A stretch of DNA of 64,000 nt, taken from Pandoraea vervacti (GTDB lineage: Bacteria > Pseudomonadota > Gammaproteobacteria > Burkholderiales > Burkholderiaceae). Shown piece by piece: positions 1 through 9,590 of this stretch (the first letter of the stretch is position 1; the number at the start of each line of letters is the position of its first letter). The DNA is taken from assembly GCF_000934605.2 (NCBI RefSeq), contig NZ_CP010897.2, forward strand, positions 1,426,001 to 1,490,000. Reading direction: 5' to 3'. The notes beneath the pieces were generated by a model, which was not told the origin of the DNA, did not search any database, and worked only from the letters and a program-made list of their open reading frames with translations. The position numbers and the translations under genes were made by a program.

Positions 1-1062
1 GGTGTAAGTCAGGCGGACGTAGATCGGTGCGAACGGCTCGGCCTGCGTGATCTCAAGCAGCGATTCGCGCGTGAGCTCGAGCATGGCGATGAAGTTGACC
101 ACGACCACCGGCACGCCGCGCGTGACGTCGAACAGTTCGGTGAACTCCATGAATCGCGCACCTTGCAGGCGGCGCAAAATCTGGCTCATGTGCTCGCGCA
201 CCGACAGTTCTTCGCGGGAAATCTTGTGATGCTGCACGAGCTTGGCCCGGCGCAGGACTTCGGCCCACGCCGCGCGAAGGTCCTCGGCGTCAACATCGGG
301 AAAGCGCGGCTGGAGGCTCTGCTCGATGTAGACCTGCGAGCGCAGGAAATCGCGCCCGAGCACCGGCAGCGTATCGAGTTTCTGCGCGGCGAGCTTCATC
401 TGCTCGTATTCGAGCAGCCGGCGCACCAGTTCGGCACGCGGATCCTCGGCTTCCTCGCCGGTGTCGGCCTTCTTGACCGGCAGCAGCATGCGCGACTTGA
501 TCTCGATGAGCATCGCGGCCATGAGCAGATACTCGGACGCGAGTTCGAGATTGGTGCGGCGGATCTGTTCGACGTAGAGCAGATACTGCTTCGTGACCTG
601 CGCCATCGGAATGTCGAGGACGTTGAAGTTCTGCTTGCGGATCAGATACAGCAACAAGTCGAGCGGGCCTTCGAAGGCTTCGAGGAAGATCTCCAGGGCA
701 TCCGGCGGGATGTAGAGATCGTTCGGCAGGGCAAAGAGCGGCTCGCCATACAGGCGGGCGCGCGCGACACCGTCGACCGTGTCGGGCGTTGAGTCCTGCC
801 CGTCGTGCGGGGCGGGCAGTTCCGTGGCGCTGCCGCCTGCGTTTGCAGCACGCCCGTTCGAGGCGGCAGCGGACGCCGCGTGAGCGTCATCCGACGATGC
901 GGGGCCGTCAGGCGTTGTACGCGATGCCGATCCATGCGCCGCGGGCTGAGCGGCGGCGTGCGTCGCTGCGTCGCCCGGAACGCCGTCCGACGCATCGCGC
1001 TGCGCGCCACCCTCACTGTTGCCGTGATTGCCGCCATCGCCATCGCCCACGCCATCCGCCAT
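1..1062 (-). CDS. scpA: Segregation and condensation protein A, 3' end cut by window
   Basis: Kleisin-family subunit that works with ScpB and SMC in chromosome condensation and segregation. The frame reads leftward off the window with no stop, so the C-terminus is missing. After the N-terminal part it shows the typical core: YIPPDALEIFLEAFEGPLDLLLYLIRK split over about residues 115-145, then EYLLMAAMLIEIKSRMLLP, and later EFTELFDVTRGVPVVVVNF. The first ATG in frame is at 1062; a TTG at 1146 is also possible, so the start is uncertain. Either way about 90 or more residues before the core are rich in Ala, Asp, Gly and Ser and look disordered. It follows the DUF3460 gene on the same strand, probably as one transcript. 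Confidence 0.88.
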   Translation of the reverse strand, partial: MADGVGDGDGGNHGNSEGGAQRDASDGVPGDAATHAAAQPAAHGSASRTTPDGPASSDDAHAASAAASNGRAANAGGSATELPAPHDGQDSTPDTVDGVARARLYGEPLFALPNDLYIPPDALEIFLEAFEGPLDLLLYLIRKQNFNVLDIPMAQVTKQYLLYVEQIRRTNLELASEYLLMAAMLIEIKSRMLLPVKKADTGEEAEDPRAELVRRLLEYEQMKLAAQKLDTLPVLGRDFLRSQVYIEQSLQPRFPDVDAEDLRAAWAEVLRRAKLVQHHKISREELSVREHMSQILRRLQGARFMEFTELFDVTRGVPVVVVNFIAMLELTRESLLEITQAEPFAPIYVRLTYT

Positions 1063-1174
1063 CGCATCGACGTGTTCGGGCGCCGGCACGATCTCGGGGA
1101 TCGGCTCGGGCGTGAACGACGGATCGTCAGGGGGACTCGGGTTCAATGCGGCACTCGGTGCGGAAACGCCCGGA

Positions 1175-1357
1175 TTATTCGCCTTGGTAGACGTACGGTT
1201 GCTGCGCCACGCGCGACTGCTGCGCACGGTTGCGTTCGTCGAGATCGATCGGCTGCTTGTCCCACAGCAGGGCACGGCCCTTGCGTTGCTCCGCTTCCAG
1301 CGTCGGCTTTTCGGCCTTGAGTTGCTTGATGAATTGGGTGATGTCGGACTCGTACAT
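1175..1357 (-). CDS. DUF3460 family small protein
   Basis: A 60-residue protein beginning MYESDITQFIKQLKAEKP and ending QQPYVYQGE. I recognise it as the DUF3460 family of betaproteobacteria, whose function is unknown. It is hydrophilic, with many Lys, Arg and Gln, and has no signal peptide or membrane segment. An upstream ATG at 1408 would add 17 residues, but the MYESD start is the usual family start. It lies directly upstream of scpA on the same strand, the usual place for this family in Burkholderiaceae, so co-transcription is likely. Confidence 0.82.
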   Translation of the reverse strand: MYESDITQFIKQLKAEKPTLEAEQRKGRALLWDKQPIDLDERNRAQQSRVAQQPYVYQGE

Positions 1358-1504
1358 GGTCGATTGCTTGAAAAATAGGCAAAAGCGGCACCGTCGCAAC
1401 GGTGCCAATCGACGCAGATTCTACCGCAAACCCACCGATATTCCCCGTTTTGGGCGTTTTGACCAAATTGCCCGGATTTTAGGCCGCGCCGGTGAACTGC
1501 CCGA

Positions 1505-3472
1505 ATGGATATGTTCAAATACGACTCATATACGCATCGCGCGTTGTCCCGTTGTGCCATGCTGGCGGGCATCGCGCGTTCGAGCACTCGCTTCGCGCAA
1601 TATTCACAGCACGCCGGACCACCGGCGGCGATATTTTCAAGGAAGGTTTTGACCGTCTCGCAGATCAAATCCGGACACGACGCCAGTCGTCGCTTCGGCG
1701 CGCGCCGCTTGCGCCGCCCTTTTTGCCGCCAACCCGCAGTGCGCGTCGTGCTGATCGCACTGACCTGCGGCCTGCTCGGGCTGACGGGCTTCGCACACGC
1801 GGATTACCGGGTGCGCGTCGACGCGCCCAAAGACATCGCCAAGCTGCTCAAAGACAACCTGGACGCCGTGCGCTATGCCGAGCGCGACGACATCGGCGAG
1901 GCGCAATTCGAGCACATCATCGCGACCGTCGGCGAGCAGGTGCAGGAGCTGACGTCCACCGAGGGTTACTTCTCTCCGGTCACCCATGTCGACGTGGCCA
2001 CCATCAACGGCAAGCGCGACGTCAATATCAAGGTCGACGCCGGTCCGCGTACGCATATCAAGGACGTCGATCTGAAGTTCACCGGCCCGGTCGCAGAGCA
2101 GGACCCCCAACGCGTCGGGCAGTTGCGCAGCGCATGGGAATTGCCGGTGGACGCGCCATTTCGCCAGTCCGACTGGGACAAGGCCAAGAACGACACGCTC
2201 TTTCAACTCGGTCAGAAGCGCTATCACGCGGCGAAGATGACCTTCTCGCGCGCGGTGGTCGACGCCGACAACGAAAGGGCATCGCTTGCGGCCACCTACG
2301 AAAGCGGCCCGCCATTCACCCTCGGAGCGCTTGTGATCTCCGGCACGCGCCGCTATCCCGAGCAGATCATCCGCAACGTCAATCCGCTGTCCGAGGGGGA
2401 GCCGTTCGATGCGGACCGGCTGCAGGAACTGCAACGCCAGATTCAGGCCACGCCGTACTTCTCGAACGTGATCATTTCAGTGACGGAAGATCCGGCGAAG
2501 GCGGAAAACGCGCCCATCGAAGTGAAGGTGCGCGAATTTCCCGAGCACCGTGTGCAAAGCGGTGTGGGTTACACGACCGACACCGGCGCGAGCATCAATG
2601 GACGCTACTCTTACTACAACCTGTTCGGCAAAGCGTGGACGTTCGATTCGCAGGCGCGCCTGGAGCAGTACCGGCAGGGCGGTTACGCGGAGATCGGCAT
2701 GCCGCCGGATTCGAGCGCCTATACCAACAGCATGCGAGGCTCGTTCGATCGCACGTATCTGAACGGTCTCGATCAGCGCTCGACGCAGGTCGGCATCAAG
2801 CGCGCCCGGTCGCGCGAGCGTTACGACTGGGCCTACACGCTGGACTTTTACCGAACGGATGAGCGCCCCGACGGCGGCGAGCGTTTTCTGAACAAGGCGC
2901 TCGTGCCCGCGTTTTCATGGAACCGGCGCGACGTGGACGACCTGATCTTTCCGCGCAAGGGCAATATCATCAATACGCAGATCGGGTTTGCGGCCAAGCC
3001 GCTGCTGACCGATCAGAGCTTCGCGCGCCTGTACGGCCGTATCCGCCAGTACTTCCCGGTCGGCGAGCGCGACCTCGTGCTGGCGCGGCTGGAGATCGGC
3101 GCGGTGATCACGAACGGCAACAGCAACCGGATTCCGTCGTCGCTGCTGTTCTTTGCGGGCGGCACGTCATCGATTCGCGGCTATACGTACCAGAGCATCG
3201 GACGCCAGCAAAACGGCACCACGTTCCCCACGAAATATCTCGGCACCGCCAGCCTCGAGTATCAGCGCTGGTTCACGCGCGATTGGGGCGCGGCCGTGTT
3301 CTGGGATGTGGGCACGGCTACCGACGACTATCGTCACCCCACACCGCTGTATCACGGGGTGGGCGTGGGGGTGCGCTGGCGCAGCCCGGTCGGCCCGGTG
3401 AACCTCGACCTCGGCTACGGCGTGCACGACAAGCGGTTCCGTCCGGCCATCTCGTTGGGGGTGGCGTTCTGA
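1505..3472 (+). CDS. tamA: Outer membrane protein assembly factor TamA (Omp85 family)
   Basis: Outer-membrane subunit of the translocation and assembly module, which helps insert autotransporters and other beta-barrel proteins. After a hydrophobic signal segment (VRVVLIALTCGLLGLTGFAHA, about residues 79-99) there are three POTRA-like domains (about 105-345) and then a 16-strand barrel region. The barrel holds the Omp85 lid-loop motif SIRGYTYQSIG near residue 556 and ends in the aromatic GVAF, as expected for an outer-membrane barrel. The first ATG gives 655 residues. A TTG at 1649 just after AAGGAAGG would give 607 residues and a more ordinary signal peptide, so the start is open. Its stop overlaps the tamB start (TGATG). 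Confidence 0.9.
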   Translation: MDMFKYDSYTHRALSRCAMLAGIARSSTRFAQYSQHAGPPAAIFSRKVLTVSQIKSGHDASRRFGARRLRRPFCRQPAVRVVLIALTCGLLGLTGFAHADYRVRVDAPKDIAKLLKDNLDAVRYAERDDIGEAQFEHIIATVGEQVQELTSTEGYFSPVTHVDVATINGKRDVNIKVDAGPRTHIKDVDLKFTGPVAEQDPQRVGQLRSAWELPVDAPFRQSDWDKAKNDTLFQLGQKRYHAAKMTFSRAVVDADNERASLAATYESGPPFTLGALVISGTRRYPEQIIRNVNPLSEGEPFDADRLQELQRQIQATPYFSNVIISVTEDPAKAENAPIEVKVREFPEHRVQSGVGYTTDTGASINGRYSYYNLFGKAWTFDSQARLEQYRQGGYAEIGMPPDSSAYTNSMRGSFDRTYLNGLDQRSTQVGIKRARSRERYDWAYTLDFYRTDERPDGGERFLNKALVPAFSWNRRDVDDLIFPRKGNIINTQIGFAAKPLLTDQSFARLYGRIRQYFPVGERDLVLARLEIGAVITNGNSNRIPSSLLFFAGGTSSIRGYTYQSIGRQQNGTTFPTKYLGTASLEYQRWFTRDWGAAVFWDVGTATDDYRHPTPLYHGVGVGVRWRSPVGPVNLDLGYGVHDKRFRPAISLGVAF

Positions 3473-6400
3473 TGACGACGATGCCTTTGACTCACGCCAC
3501 GCCATCCATCGCCATGACAGGGGACGTGCGCGGCGACGCACGCGAACCGACCCTGACGCGGCCCGGCACGAACGCTGACAACGCCAACAACGGCAGCCGC
3601 CCGCCGTCGCCCCCGTCCGGGGACGAGCGCACGCCACCACCTCCGCCGCCTGCGGGCCGAGGCCGGTGGGGCCGCACCCTGCTCGGCGTGGCGCTCACAC
3701 TCGTGCTCGTGGTGATACTGGCGCTCGGCGCGCTGCTCTGGGCGATGTCGAGCGAGCGCGGGAGCCGCTGGCTCTGGCAGACGGCCGTGTCCACGCTGGG
3801 CGGCAAGCTCGCCGGCGAGTGGCGCAGCGGAAGCGTGCTGCATGGCTTCACCGTTGGCGACGTACGCTATGTCGACGGTGCGACCCGCATCACCGTCAGT
3901 CGGCTGGAGAGTCGCTGGGCGCTGCGTTGGCGCCCGCTGCATTTCACCGTCGACAAACTGCACGCAGGCGAGGTCGAGCTGGCCTTCGCGCCGTCGCCGC
4001 CATCGACCACGCCCACGACGATGCCGACCCGTCTGCATCTGCCGCTCGGTCTGACGCTGAACGACGTGCGTGTGGCGAAGCTCACGCTCCATTCGCCAGC
4101 GCTCGTGCTGGAGGACGTTCGCGTCAATGCGCGAAGCGATGGTACGCAGCATACGGTGCAGATCGAGCACCTCGGTACGCCGTACGGCGAGGCGGTCGCC
4201 AACGTTCGGTTGAACGGCGAGCGCCCGTTTGCGCTGGGCGGCAATGTCGGCCTGCAAGCGAAAGCCGGCGACATTCCGGTCGCATTGAAAGCGGATTTGT
4301 CCGGCTCGCTCGACGCGCTCGTCGTCGATCTGACGGCGAGCGGCGAGAAGCTCAACGGCACCGCGCACATTGCGGCGTCGCCGTTCGGTGCGGTGCCGCT
4401 CTCGCGGGCGCAAATCGCGTTCGATCACATCAATCCGCGCGATTTCGCGCCAAGTGCGCCGCAAGCGGACCTGGCGATACAGGCTGACTTGCGCCCGGAG
4501 CCCGGTGCGAAAGTCTTCCGTGTGCTGGGGCCGGTGTCGGTCGTCAATGCCGGGGCGGGAGCGATCGATGCAGGTCGCTTGCCGCTCGAGAGTCTGCGCA
4601 CGCAGGTGTTGCTCGACGCCACGCGTCAGGCGTTGACCGGTATCGAACTGAAGCTCGCGGGCCGCGCCGTGCTGACCGGCAGCGGCGAACTGCGCCGCGA
4701 AGCGCTTGCGGCTGGGGACACGCCTGCGGTGGCTGCGGCATCGGGTGCGAGCGGTGTCAGCGCCGGGACCCACGGCACGACGGCGAGCGCAGCGCCGGCG
4801 GCAAGCGCGCCGACGGCGTCGCCGCCCGCAACGGTCAGCGCCGACGGCACCTCAACCAAGACCACGGCCGAGACCGAGACCAAGCCCACGACCGCAGACG
4901 CCGATGTCACCGTGGGTGGCTTCGCCCTCATGATGCGCAACCTCGATCTGCGTGCGCTATACGGCAAGCTGCCCGCAACGAAGCTCGGCGGTCCGCTCGA
5001 CATCAAGCTCGACGCCAGCGGACAACGCATCGCGCTCGATTGGCGTGATGCCGCACACCGCGTGCTCGCCGACGTCGGCCTGGATGCCAAGGGCACCCGA
5101 ATCCACGCGTTATCGCTGGAGGCGGGCAACGGCAAGGCAGCGGCAACCGGTGTTCTGGAGAATGGCGACACCGGTGCGTATCGGGCGCAGATCAAGCTCA
5201 CACGCTTCGATCCCGCTGCCTGGTACGACCTTTACGGCCCACCGAAGCGTGGTGCGAAGACCCCCGCAGCTAGCGTAACTGGACAGTTGGACGCCCAGGG
5301 CGTGTTGCGTCCCGAGTTCGGTCTGGCGCTGAAGTTCGCGTTGCACGACAGCATTTACGCCGATCTGCCGATGAGCGGCGCGGGCACCGTAAAGCTGGCG
5401 GGCACGCGTTTGCTGCCGAGCGATGCGAACCTGCTTGTCGCGGGCAACAAGGTGCTGTTGCGCGGCAGTTTCGGGGCGCCGGGCGACAAGATGGCCGTCA
5501 ATGTCGACGCGCCGTCACTCGACAAACTGGGCTTCGGCCTCGCCGGTCGTTTGCAACTGGACGCTCAGGTGTCGGGCACGATGGAGCGCCCGGCCGTGGC
5601 GGCCACGCTCGCGGCCGACAAGCTGGTCTTCGGCGCGCAGACGCTCGAACATCTGGCGGGCAAGGTGGACGTGAGCGGCGGTCTGCCCGGTGCGGCGGGC
5701 GATCGACTGAACGTCACGCTCGACGGTCAAGGTTTCACCAGCGCCATCGCCAGGCTCGACAAGCTCTCGCTGGCGTTGGCCGGCACGCGCGGCGCACATA
5801 CCCTGCACCTCAAGGCCACGGGCAAGTTGCGTGAGGCGCCGGTAGACATGAACCTCGATGCCGCAGGCGCCGTGACGAACGCACGCGGCAAGCCGGGGTG
5901 GAAGGGTACGATCCAGACCCTCGCGAACCGCGGTGTGCCGAAGCTCGATCTGGCCTCGCCGTGGCAGGTAGAGGCGAGTGCGGAGCGTGTGCACCTGGGG
6001 GCGGCGAAGCTCGTCACGGGCGCGGGCGCGTTGTCGCTCGCGAACTTCGATTACGGCGACGGGCAACTGAAGACGGCAGGTACGATCGACACCCTGGACA
6101 TCGCTCAGGTGCTGCGTGTCGTGCAGTCGTTCACGGGCGAGCCGTCGCCGATCGCGAGCGATCTGATCCTCGACGGCAAATGGAACGTGAGCGCCGGGCA
6201 ACGGGCCGACGGCTTTGTCGAAGTCGTTCGCCGCAGCGGCGACGTCACCCTGCGTCGCGGTGGCGTGAACGATAGCGTCAAGGTAACGGTCACGGGCATT
6301 CCCGGCCTGAGCGCGGAGAAAGGCGGCGTAGGGGCGCGGGTGCCGCTGGGCATTTCGGAGTTGCGTACGCGCATCGATCTGTCCGGGCAGACCGCCCGCG

Positions 6401-7809
6401 CGACGGTGAAAGCCGTCTCCTCGCTGGTCGGAACCGTGGATGCAGACGTGCAAGCCGGCCTGCGCGTTCAGGGCGGTATCCCTGACGTGCCCGACGACGC
6501 GCCGCTCACGGGGCGCATTGCTGTCGCGATTCCGAACCTGTCGAAATTCGAAGACCTTGCCGGTGCGCAGTTCAACTTCAAGGGTCGGGCAAATCTGAAT
6601 GTGACGCTGGCAGGCACGGTTGCGAAGCCTCGCCCCACGGGCCAACTGAGCGCCGACGACCTCTCGGTGCAAATGTTCGACACGGGGGTGAGCGTGAAGG
6701 ACGGCAAGGTCCGCATCGATCTCACTCCGACCGAAATCGTCTTGCGAGACGTCGTCGTGACAGGGGGCGGCGGCGGCACGGCGCGTGCGACGGGCAATAT
6801 TCGTCTCGACACGCCGGAGCCGACGCTCGGCATCACCCTGAACGCCGACAAGTTGCAACTGTTCGCAGCGCCCGATCGTCAGTTGTCGCTGACTGGCGAG
6901 GCCAAGGCGACGGGCAGCGGCGAAGCGATGGCGCTGAACGGCAAGTTCACCGTCGACCGTGCGCGCTTCGCGTTGCCCCCGACGAGTGCGCCCAAGCTGA
7001 GTGACGATGTGATCGTCGTGCGCGGCGGGGCGCAGGCCCGGACCAAGCCGCTCGACCCGAAGGATCAGGCCGCGCGAATCGGCGAGCAACCGACGAGCCG
7101 CTTCTCGCCGCACATCAATGTCGAGGTGAATCTGGGGCGCGATTTCCGTTTCGTCGGTGCGGGCGCCGACCTGCTTCTGCGCGGCAGCATGCGGGTGCAA
7201 AGCGATCCGCTCACCCCCATGCGGGCGACCGGCACCATTACCGTGGCGGAAGGCACGTACGAGGCATTCGACCGCAAATTGGCAATCGAACGCGGCGAAA
7301 TCAACTTCGTCGGTCCGCTGGACAATCCCAATCTCTACATTCAGGCGATGCGTCGCAATCAGGAAGTGGCGGCCGGGGTGCTCGTGACGGGCACAGTGCG
7401 TCAACCGCGCGTGTCGCTCGTGTCCGAGCCGAGTGTGTCGGACGAAGAGAAACTTTCGTGGCTGATGTTCGGCCATGGCCCCGACGGCGCGGGTCTCGGC
7501 CAGCGTCAGGCCATGGCGGGGGCGGCGACCGCACTGCTCGGCGCGACCGGCGGCAAGCGCATCATCAAGGACCTGGGGATCGACGAGTTCAGCATCGGCA
7601 CCAGCGACTCGGGCCTGCCCGACGACCAGCAGGTCGTGAAGGTCGGCAAGGCAATCTCGGACAACTTTGCCCTGGGATACGAGCAGAGTCTGACGAGCGC
7701 GGCGAGTATCGTGAAAATCACGTGGCAGGTGTCGCGTCGCTGGCAGATTGCGTTGCGTACCGGTTCGCTGTCCGGCTTCGACGTGTTGTTCAACCGCCGC
7801 TTCGACTGA
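3472..7809 (+). CDS. tamB: Translocation and assembly module protein TamB (DUF490)
   Basis: Very long inner-membrane-anchored protein (1445 residues) that spans the periplasm and partners TamA; AsmA/YtfN-like relatives also take part in phospholipid transport. There is a Pro-rich cytoplasmic stretch (about 30-60), one transmembrane helix (LLGVALTLVLVVILALGALLW, split here, about residues 68-90), then a long repetitive beta-rich region of short alternating hydrophobic segments typical of the family. The C-terminal TamB domain is clear, with KDLGIDEFSIGTSDSG and WQIALRTGSLSGFDVLFNRRFD at the end. The frame stays open further upstream, but the ATG that overlaps the tamA stop is the natural start. 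A low-complexity Ala/Thr linker lies around residues 415-475. Confidence 0.9.
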   Translation: MTTMPLTHATPSIAMTGDVRGDAREPTLTRPGTNADNANNGSRPPSPPSGDERTPPPPPPAGRGRWGRTLLGVALTLVLVVILALGALLWAMSSERGSRWLWQTAVSTLGGKLAGEWRSGSVLHGFTVGDVRYVDGATRITVSRLESRWALRWRPLHFTVDKLHAGEVELAFAPSPPSTTPTTMPTRLHLPLGLTLNDVRVAKLTLHSPALVLEDVRVNARSDGTQHTVQIEHLGTPYGEAVANVRLNGERPFALGGNVGLQAKAGDIPVALKADLSGSLDALVVDLTASGEKLNGTAHIAASPFGAVPLSRAQIAFDHINPRDFAPSAPQADLAIQADLRPEPGAKVFRVLGPVSVVNAGAGAIDAGRLPLESLRTQVLLDATRQALTGIELKLAGRAVLTGSGELRREALAAGDTPAVAAASGASGVSAGTHGTTASAAPAASAPTASPPATVSADGTSTKTTAETETKPTTADADVTVGGFALMMRNLDLRALYGKLPATKLGGPLDIKLDASGQRIALDWRDAAHRVLADVGLDAKGTRIHALSLEAGNGKAAATGVLENGDTGAYRAQIKLTRFDPAAWYDLYGPPKRGAKTPAASVTGQLDAQGVLRPEFGLALKFALHDSIYADLPMSGAGTVKLAGTRLLPSDANLLVAGNKVLLRGSFGAPGDKMAVNVDAPSLDKLGFGLAGRLQLDAQVSGTMERPAVAATLAADKLVFGAQTLEHLAGKVDVSGGLPGAAGDRLNVTLDGQGFTSAIARLDKLSLALAGTRGAHTLHLKATGKLREAPVDMNLDAAGAVTNARGKPGWKGTIQTLANRGVPKLDLASPWQVEASAERVHLGAAKLVTGAGALSLANFDYGDGQLKTAGTIDTLDIAQVLRVVQSFTGEPSPIASDLILDGKWNVSAGQRADGFVEVVRRSGDVTLRRGGVNDSVKVTVTGIPGLSAEKGGVGARVPLGISELRTRIDLSGQTARATVKAVSSLVGTVDADVQAGLRVQGGIPDVPDDAPLTGRIAVAIPNLSKFEDLAGAQFNFKGRANLNVTLAGTVAKPRPTGQLSADDLSVQMFDTGVSVKDGKVRIDLTPTEIVLRDVVVTGGGGGTARATGNIRLDTPEPTLGITLNADKLQLFAAPDRQLSLTGEAKATGSGEAMALNGKFTVDRARFALPPTSAPKLSDDVIVVRGGAQARTKPLDPKDQAARIGEQPTSRFSPHINVEVNLGRDFRFVGAGADLLLRGSMRVQSDPLTPMRATGTITVAEGTYEAFDRKLAIERGEINFVGPLDNPNLYIQAMRRNQEVAAGVLVTGTVRQPRVSLVSEPSVSDEEKLSWLMFGHGPDGAGLGQRQAMAGAATALLGATGGKRIIKDLGIDEFSIGTSDSGLPDDQQVVKVGKAISDNFALGYEQSLTSAASIVKITWQVSRRWQIALRTGSLSGFDVLFNRRFD

Positions 7810-7937
7810 TGGTGGACGTCAGGCCGATCGTTGATGAAGCGGCGGTGAAGCGGTGGTGAAGCGGTGGCGGCGCGTTGGTCGGGCGCATGCCGGATCCGGG
7901 TGAGCAATACCGCCAAACGTGAAAAGGAGAGGGAACG

Positions 7938-8552
7938 ATGAAAATGACGGAAACGTCGCCGAATCCGGAACGTGGCGCATATGGCATGCGCCGGGGCCTT
8001 CGCTGGGGAGCCGCTATGGGACTGTTTGCGAGTCTGTTGGGATTGTTCGGCTGCGATCAGCAGCAAATCGACAGGGCGCGTGAGAAAGCGCGCGATACGT
8101 TTAACGCCGTCAAGCCGGACGACATGCTGCTGCGCGACCTTCAGCCCGGTGTGACCACCGAAGCGCAGGTGCGCGAGCAGATGGGCAAGCCGGAGATCGT
8201 CTGGGAGAACGCGGACGGCTCACGTCGGCTGGAATACCCGCGTGCGCCCGGTGGCCTGAAGACGTACATGGTCGATATCGGCGCGGACGGCACGTTGCGA
8301 CGCGTGACGCAGGCCCTGTCGGCGGAAAATTTCGAGCAGGTGCAGCCCGGCATGTCGCAGGACGACGTGCGGCGTCTGCTGGGCAAACCGACCCGTGTCG
8401 AGGAGTACCGTCTCAAGAAGGAGACGGTGTGGAGCTGGCGCTGGCTGGAAGACGGCGTGAATTCGCCGGGCATGTTCAACGCTCACTTCGGGCCGGATGG
8501 GCGGGTGACGGTGACCTCCCGGTCACCCGATCCGGCGTCGGAGCGTCCCTGA
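7938..8552 (+). CDS. BamE/SmpA-like outer membrane lipoprotein
   Basis: A 204-residue predicted lipoprotein. A hydrophobic segment leads to the lipobox LFGC (Cys39), after which the mature protein contains two BamE/OmlA-like units: PGVTTEAQVREQMGKPEIVW and PGMSQDDVRRLLGKPTRVEEY, each followed by a beta-rich stretch. This two-unit arrangement fits the SmpA/OmlA-domain family rather than BamE itself, which is shorter with one unit. An RBS (AAAAGGAGAGGG) precedes the first ATG; an internal ATG at 7986 would give a more typical signal peptide. It follows tamB by 128 bases on the same strand, fitting an envelope-assembly role, though the exact function is not known. Confidence 0.8.
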   Translation: MKMTETSPNPERGAYGMRRGLRWGAAMGLFASLLGLFGCDQQQIDRAREKARDTFNAVKPDDMLLRDLQPGVTTEAQVREQMGKPEIVWENADGSRRLEYPRAPGGLKTYMVDIGADGTLRRVTQALSAENFEQVQPGMSQDDVRRLLGKPTRVEEYRLKKETVWSWRWLEDGVNSPGMFNAHFGPDGRVTVTSRSPDPASERP

Positions 8553-8628
8553 TCGAATCGACGCGCACTCGATACACAATCGACGCGTCACCGACGCGTG
8601 ACGTCGCAGGCGGTGTTTGGCGAGGCGC

Positions 8629-8865
8629 TCAGCGTGCCGGTGTCCGCCCGGTCCGTGCGGCCTCGCGATGCCGGTTCGTCACCATTCGTTCATGCAACCG
8701 CACGATGATCTTGCTGCCGGTCTTCTCGAACGCAAACGGCAGCACGGCATGGACCAGACAGGCAAGGCAGGCGCCGAGCAGCGGCAAGGCGAAGGACAAC
8801 GCCGAGCCCATGTGCTGGAGATAGTTTTCGCCGACAGAGGCAGGGTGTCGAGTGAAAAATTTCAT
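8629..8865 (-). CDS. Small membrane protein, DUF6356-like
   Basis: A 78-residue protein starting MKFFTRHPASVGENYLQHMG. It has one hydrophobic stretch (ALSFALPLLGACLACLVHAVLPF, in two parts, about residues 22-44) and a basic C-terminus with LHERMVTNRH. I believe it belongs to DUF6356, small proteins common in Burkholderiaceae with no known function; the family name is from memory. It is transcribed away from the Lrp-type regulator, with 117 bases between the start codons, so the regulator may control it. Confidence 0.7.
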   Translation of the reverse strand: MKFFTRHPASVGENYLQHMGSALSFALPLLGACLACLVHAVLPFAFEKTGSKIIVRLHERMVTNRHREAARTGRTPAR

Positions 8866-8947
8866 AATGACCTCTGTTTTAAGAATGTTTTTGAAGTCTA
8901 CTGGTGAGTGCGAGGTAAAGGCTTTCAAATATCCTGATGAATCGGGT

Positions 8948-8968
8948 AGGATTTGGAATAATTTTCCT
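8948..8968. promoter_or_regulatory. Possible Lrp-type operator in divergent promoter
   Basis: An AT-rich imperfect palindrome with arms AGGA/TCCT around TTTGGAATAATTT lies 15 bases before the start of the Lrp-family gene and in the spacer shared with the DUF6356 gene. Lrp/AsnC regulators often bind such AT-rich sites and repress their own gene. The match is loose, so this is a suggestion only. Confidence 0.3.
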
Positions 8969-8982
8969 CCCGGACGTCTATC

Positions 8983-9444
8983 ATGGACAAAACCGATCTC
9001 GCGATCCTCGAAAATCTGCAAACCGATGCCTCCCGCTCGTTGGGCGAGCTTGCGGAGGCGGTCCATCTTTCGCCGACACCTTGCTGGCGGCGCGTGCAGC
9101 GTTTGCGGGAAAACGGGGTAATCACCGGGCAGGTGACGCTTTGCGACCCGCAACAGCTCGATCTGCGCGTGATCGCCTTCGTGTTCATCAAGGCGGCGAC
9201 CCATAGTGAAGACTGGATGGTGCGTTTCGTGGCCGGTGCCCGCGAGTTGCCCGAAATCGTCGAAATCCACCGCATGGCGGGTGACATCGACTATCTGCTC
9301 AAGGTCTATCTACCGGATATCGCGGCGTACGATCGGTTCTACAAAAAGCTCATTCGTGTGGCGGACTTGCAGGACATCAGCGCCAGCTTCTCGATGGAGA
9401 CGGTGAAGTTCACCACGGCATTGCCGGTCGATCACCTGCGCTAA
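8983..9444 (+). CDS. Lrp/AsnC family transcriptional regulator
   Basis: A 153-residue DNA-binding regulator of full family length. The N-terminus is a winged helix-turn-helix (DLAILENLQTDASRSLGELA, then HLSPTPCWRRVQRLRENGVI), and the C-terminal RAM ligand-binding domain includes VIAFVFIKA and HRMAGDIDYLLKV. Proteins of this family sense amino acids. The divergent DUF6356 gene is a possible target; the closest metabolic target cannot be told from the sequence. The start MDKTDLAIL matches the usual family start. Confidence 0.9.
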   Translation: MDKTDLAILENLQTDASRSLGELAEAVHLSPTPCWRRVQRLRENGVITGQVTLCDPQQLDLRVIAFVFIKAATHSEDWMVRFVAGARELPEIVEIHRMAGDIDYLLKVYLPDIAAYDRFYKKLIRVADLQDISASFSMETVKFTTALPVDHLR

Positions 9445-9486
9445 CCCGGGGGCTACGCGCCACCGTTGTAGGGGGCGCCATAATGC

Positions 9487-9525
9487 AAAACACCCCGAGT
9501 CCGGGAGACCGGCACTCGGGGTGTT
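9487..9525 (-). terminator. Rho-independent terminator of metG
   Basis: A 12-bp perfect stem (AACACCCCGAGT with ACTCGGGGTGTT) and a 13-base loop. Read on the minus strand it is followed by TTTTGC, so it should end the metG transcript, whose stop codon is at 9591. Confidence 0.8.
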
Positions 9526-9590
9526 GGGTAGGCAGCGTATGGCGCGCGACCGTACGCTACGCACCTGCCTCATGCATTCACTTCAGGCAC

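Noticed and set aside
5515..7476. A 653-codon minus-strand frame inside tamB
   Set aside because: Antisense to a well-supported gene, with shadow-like composition and no domain.
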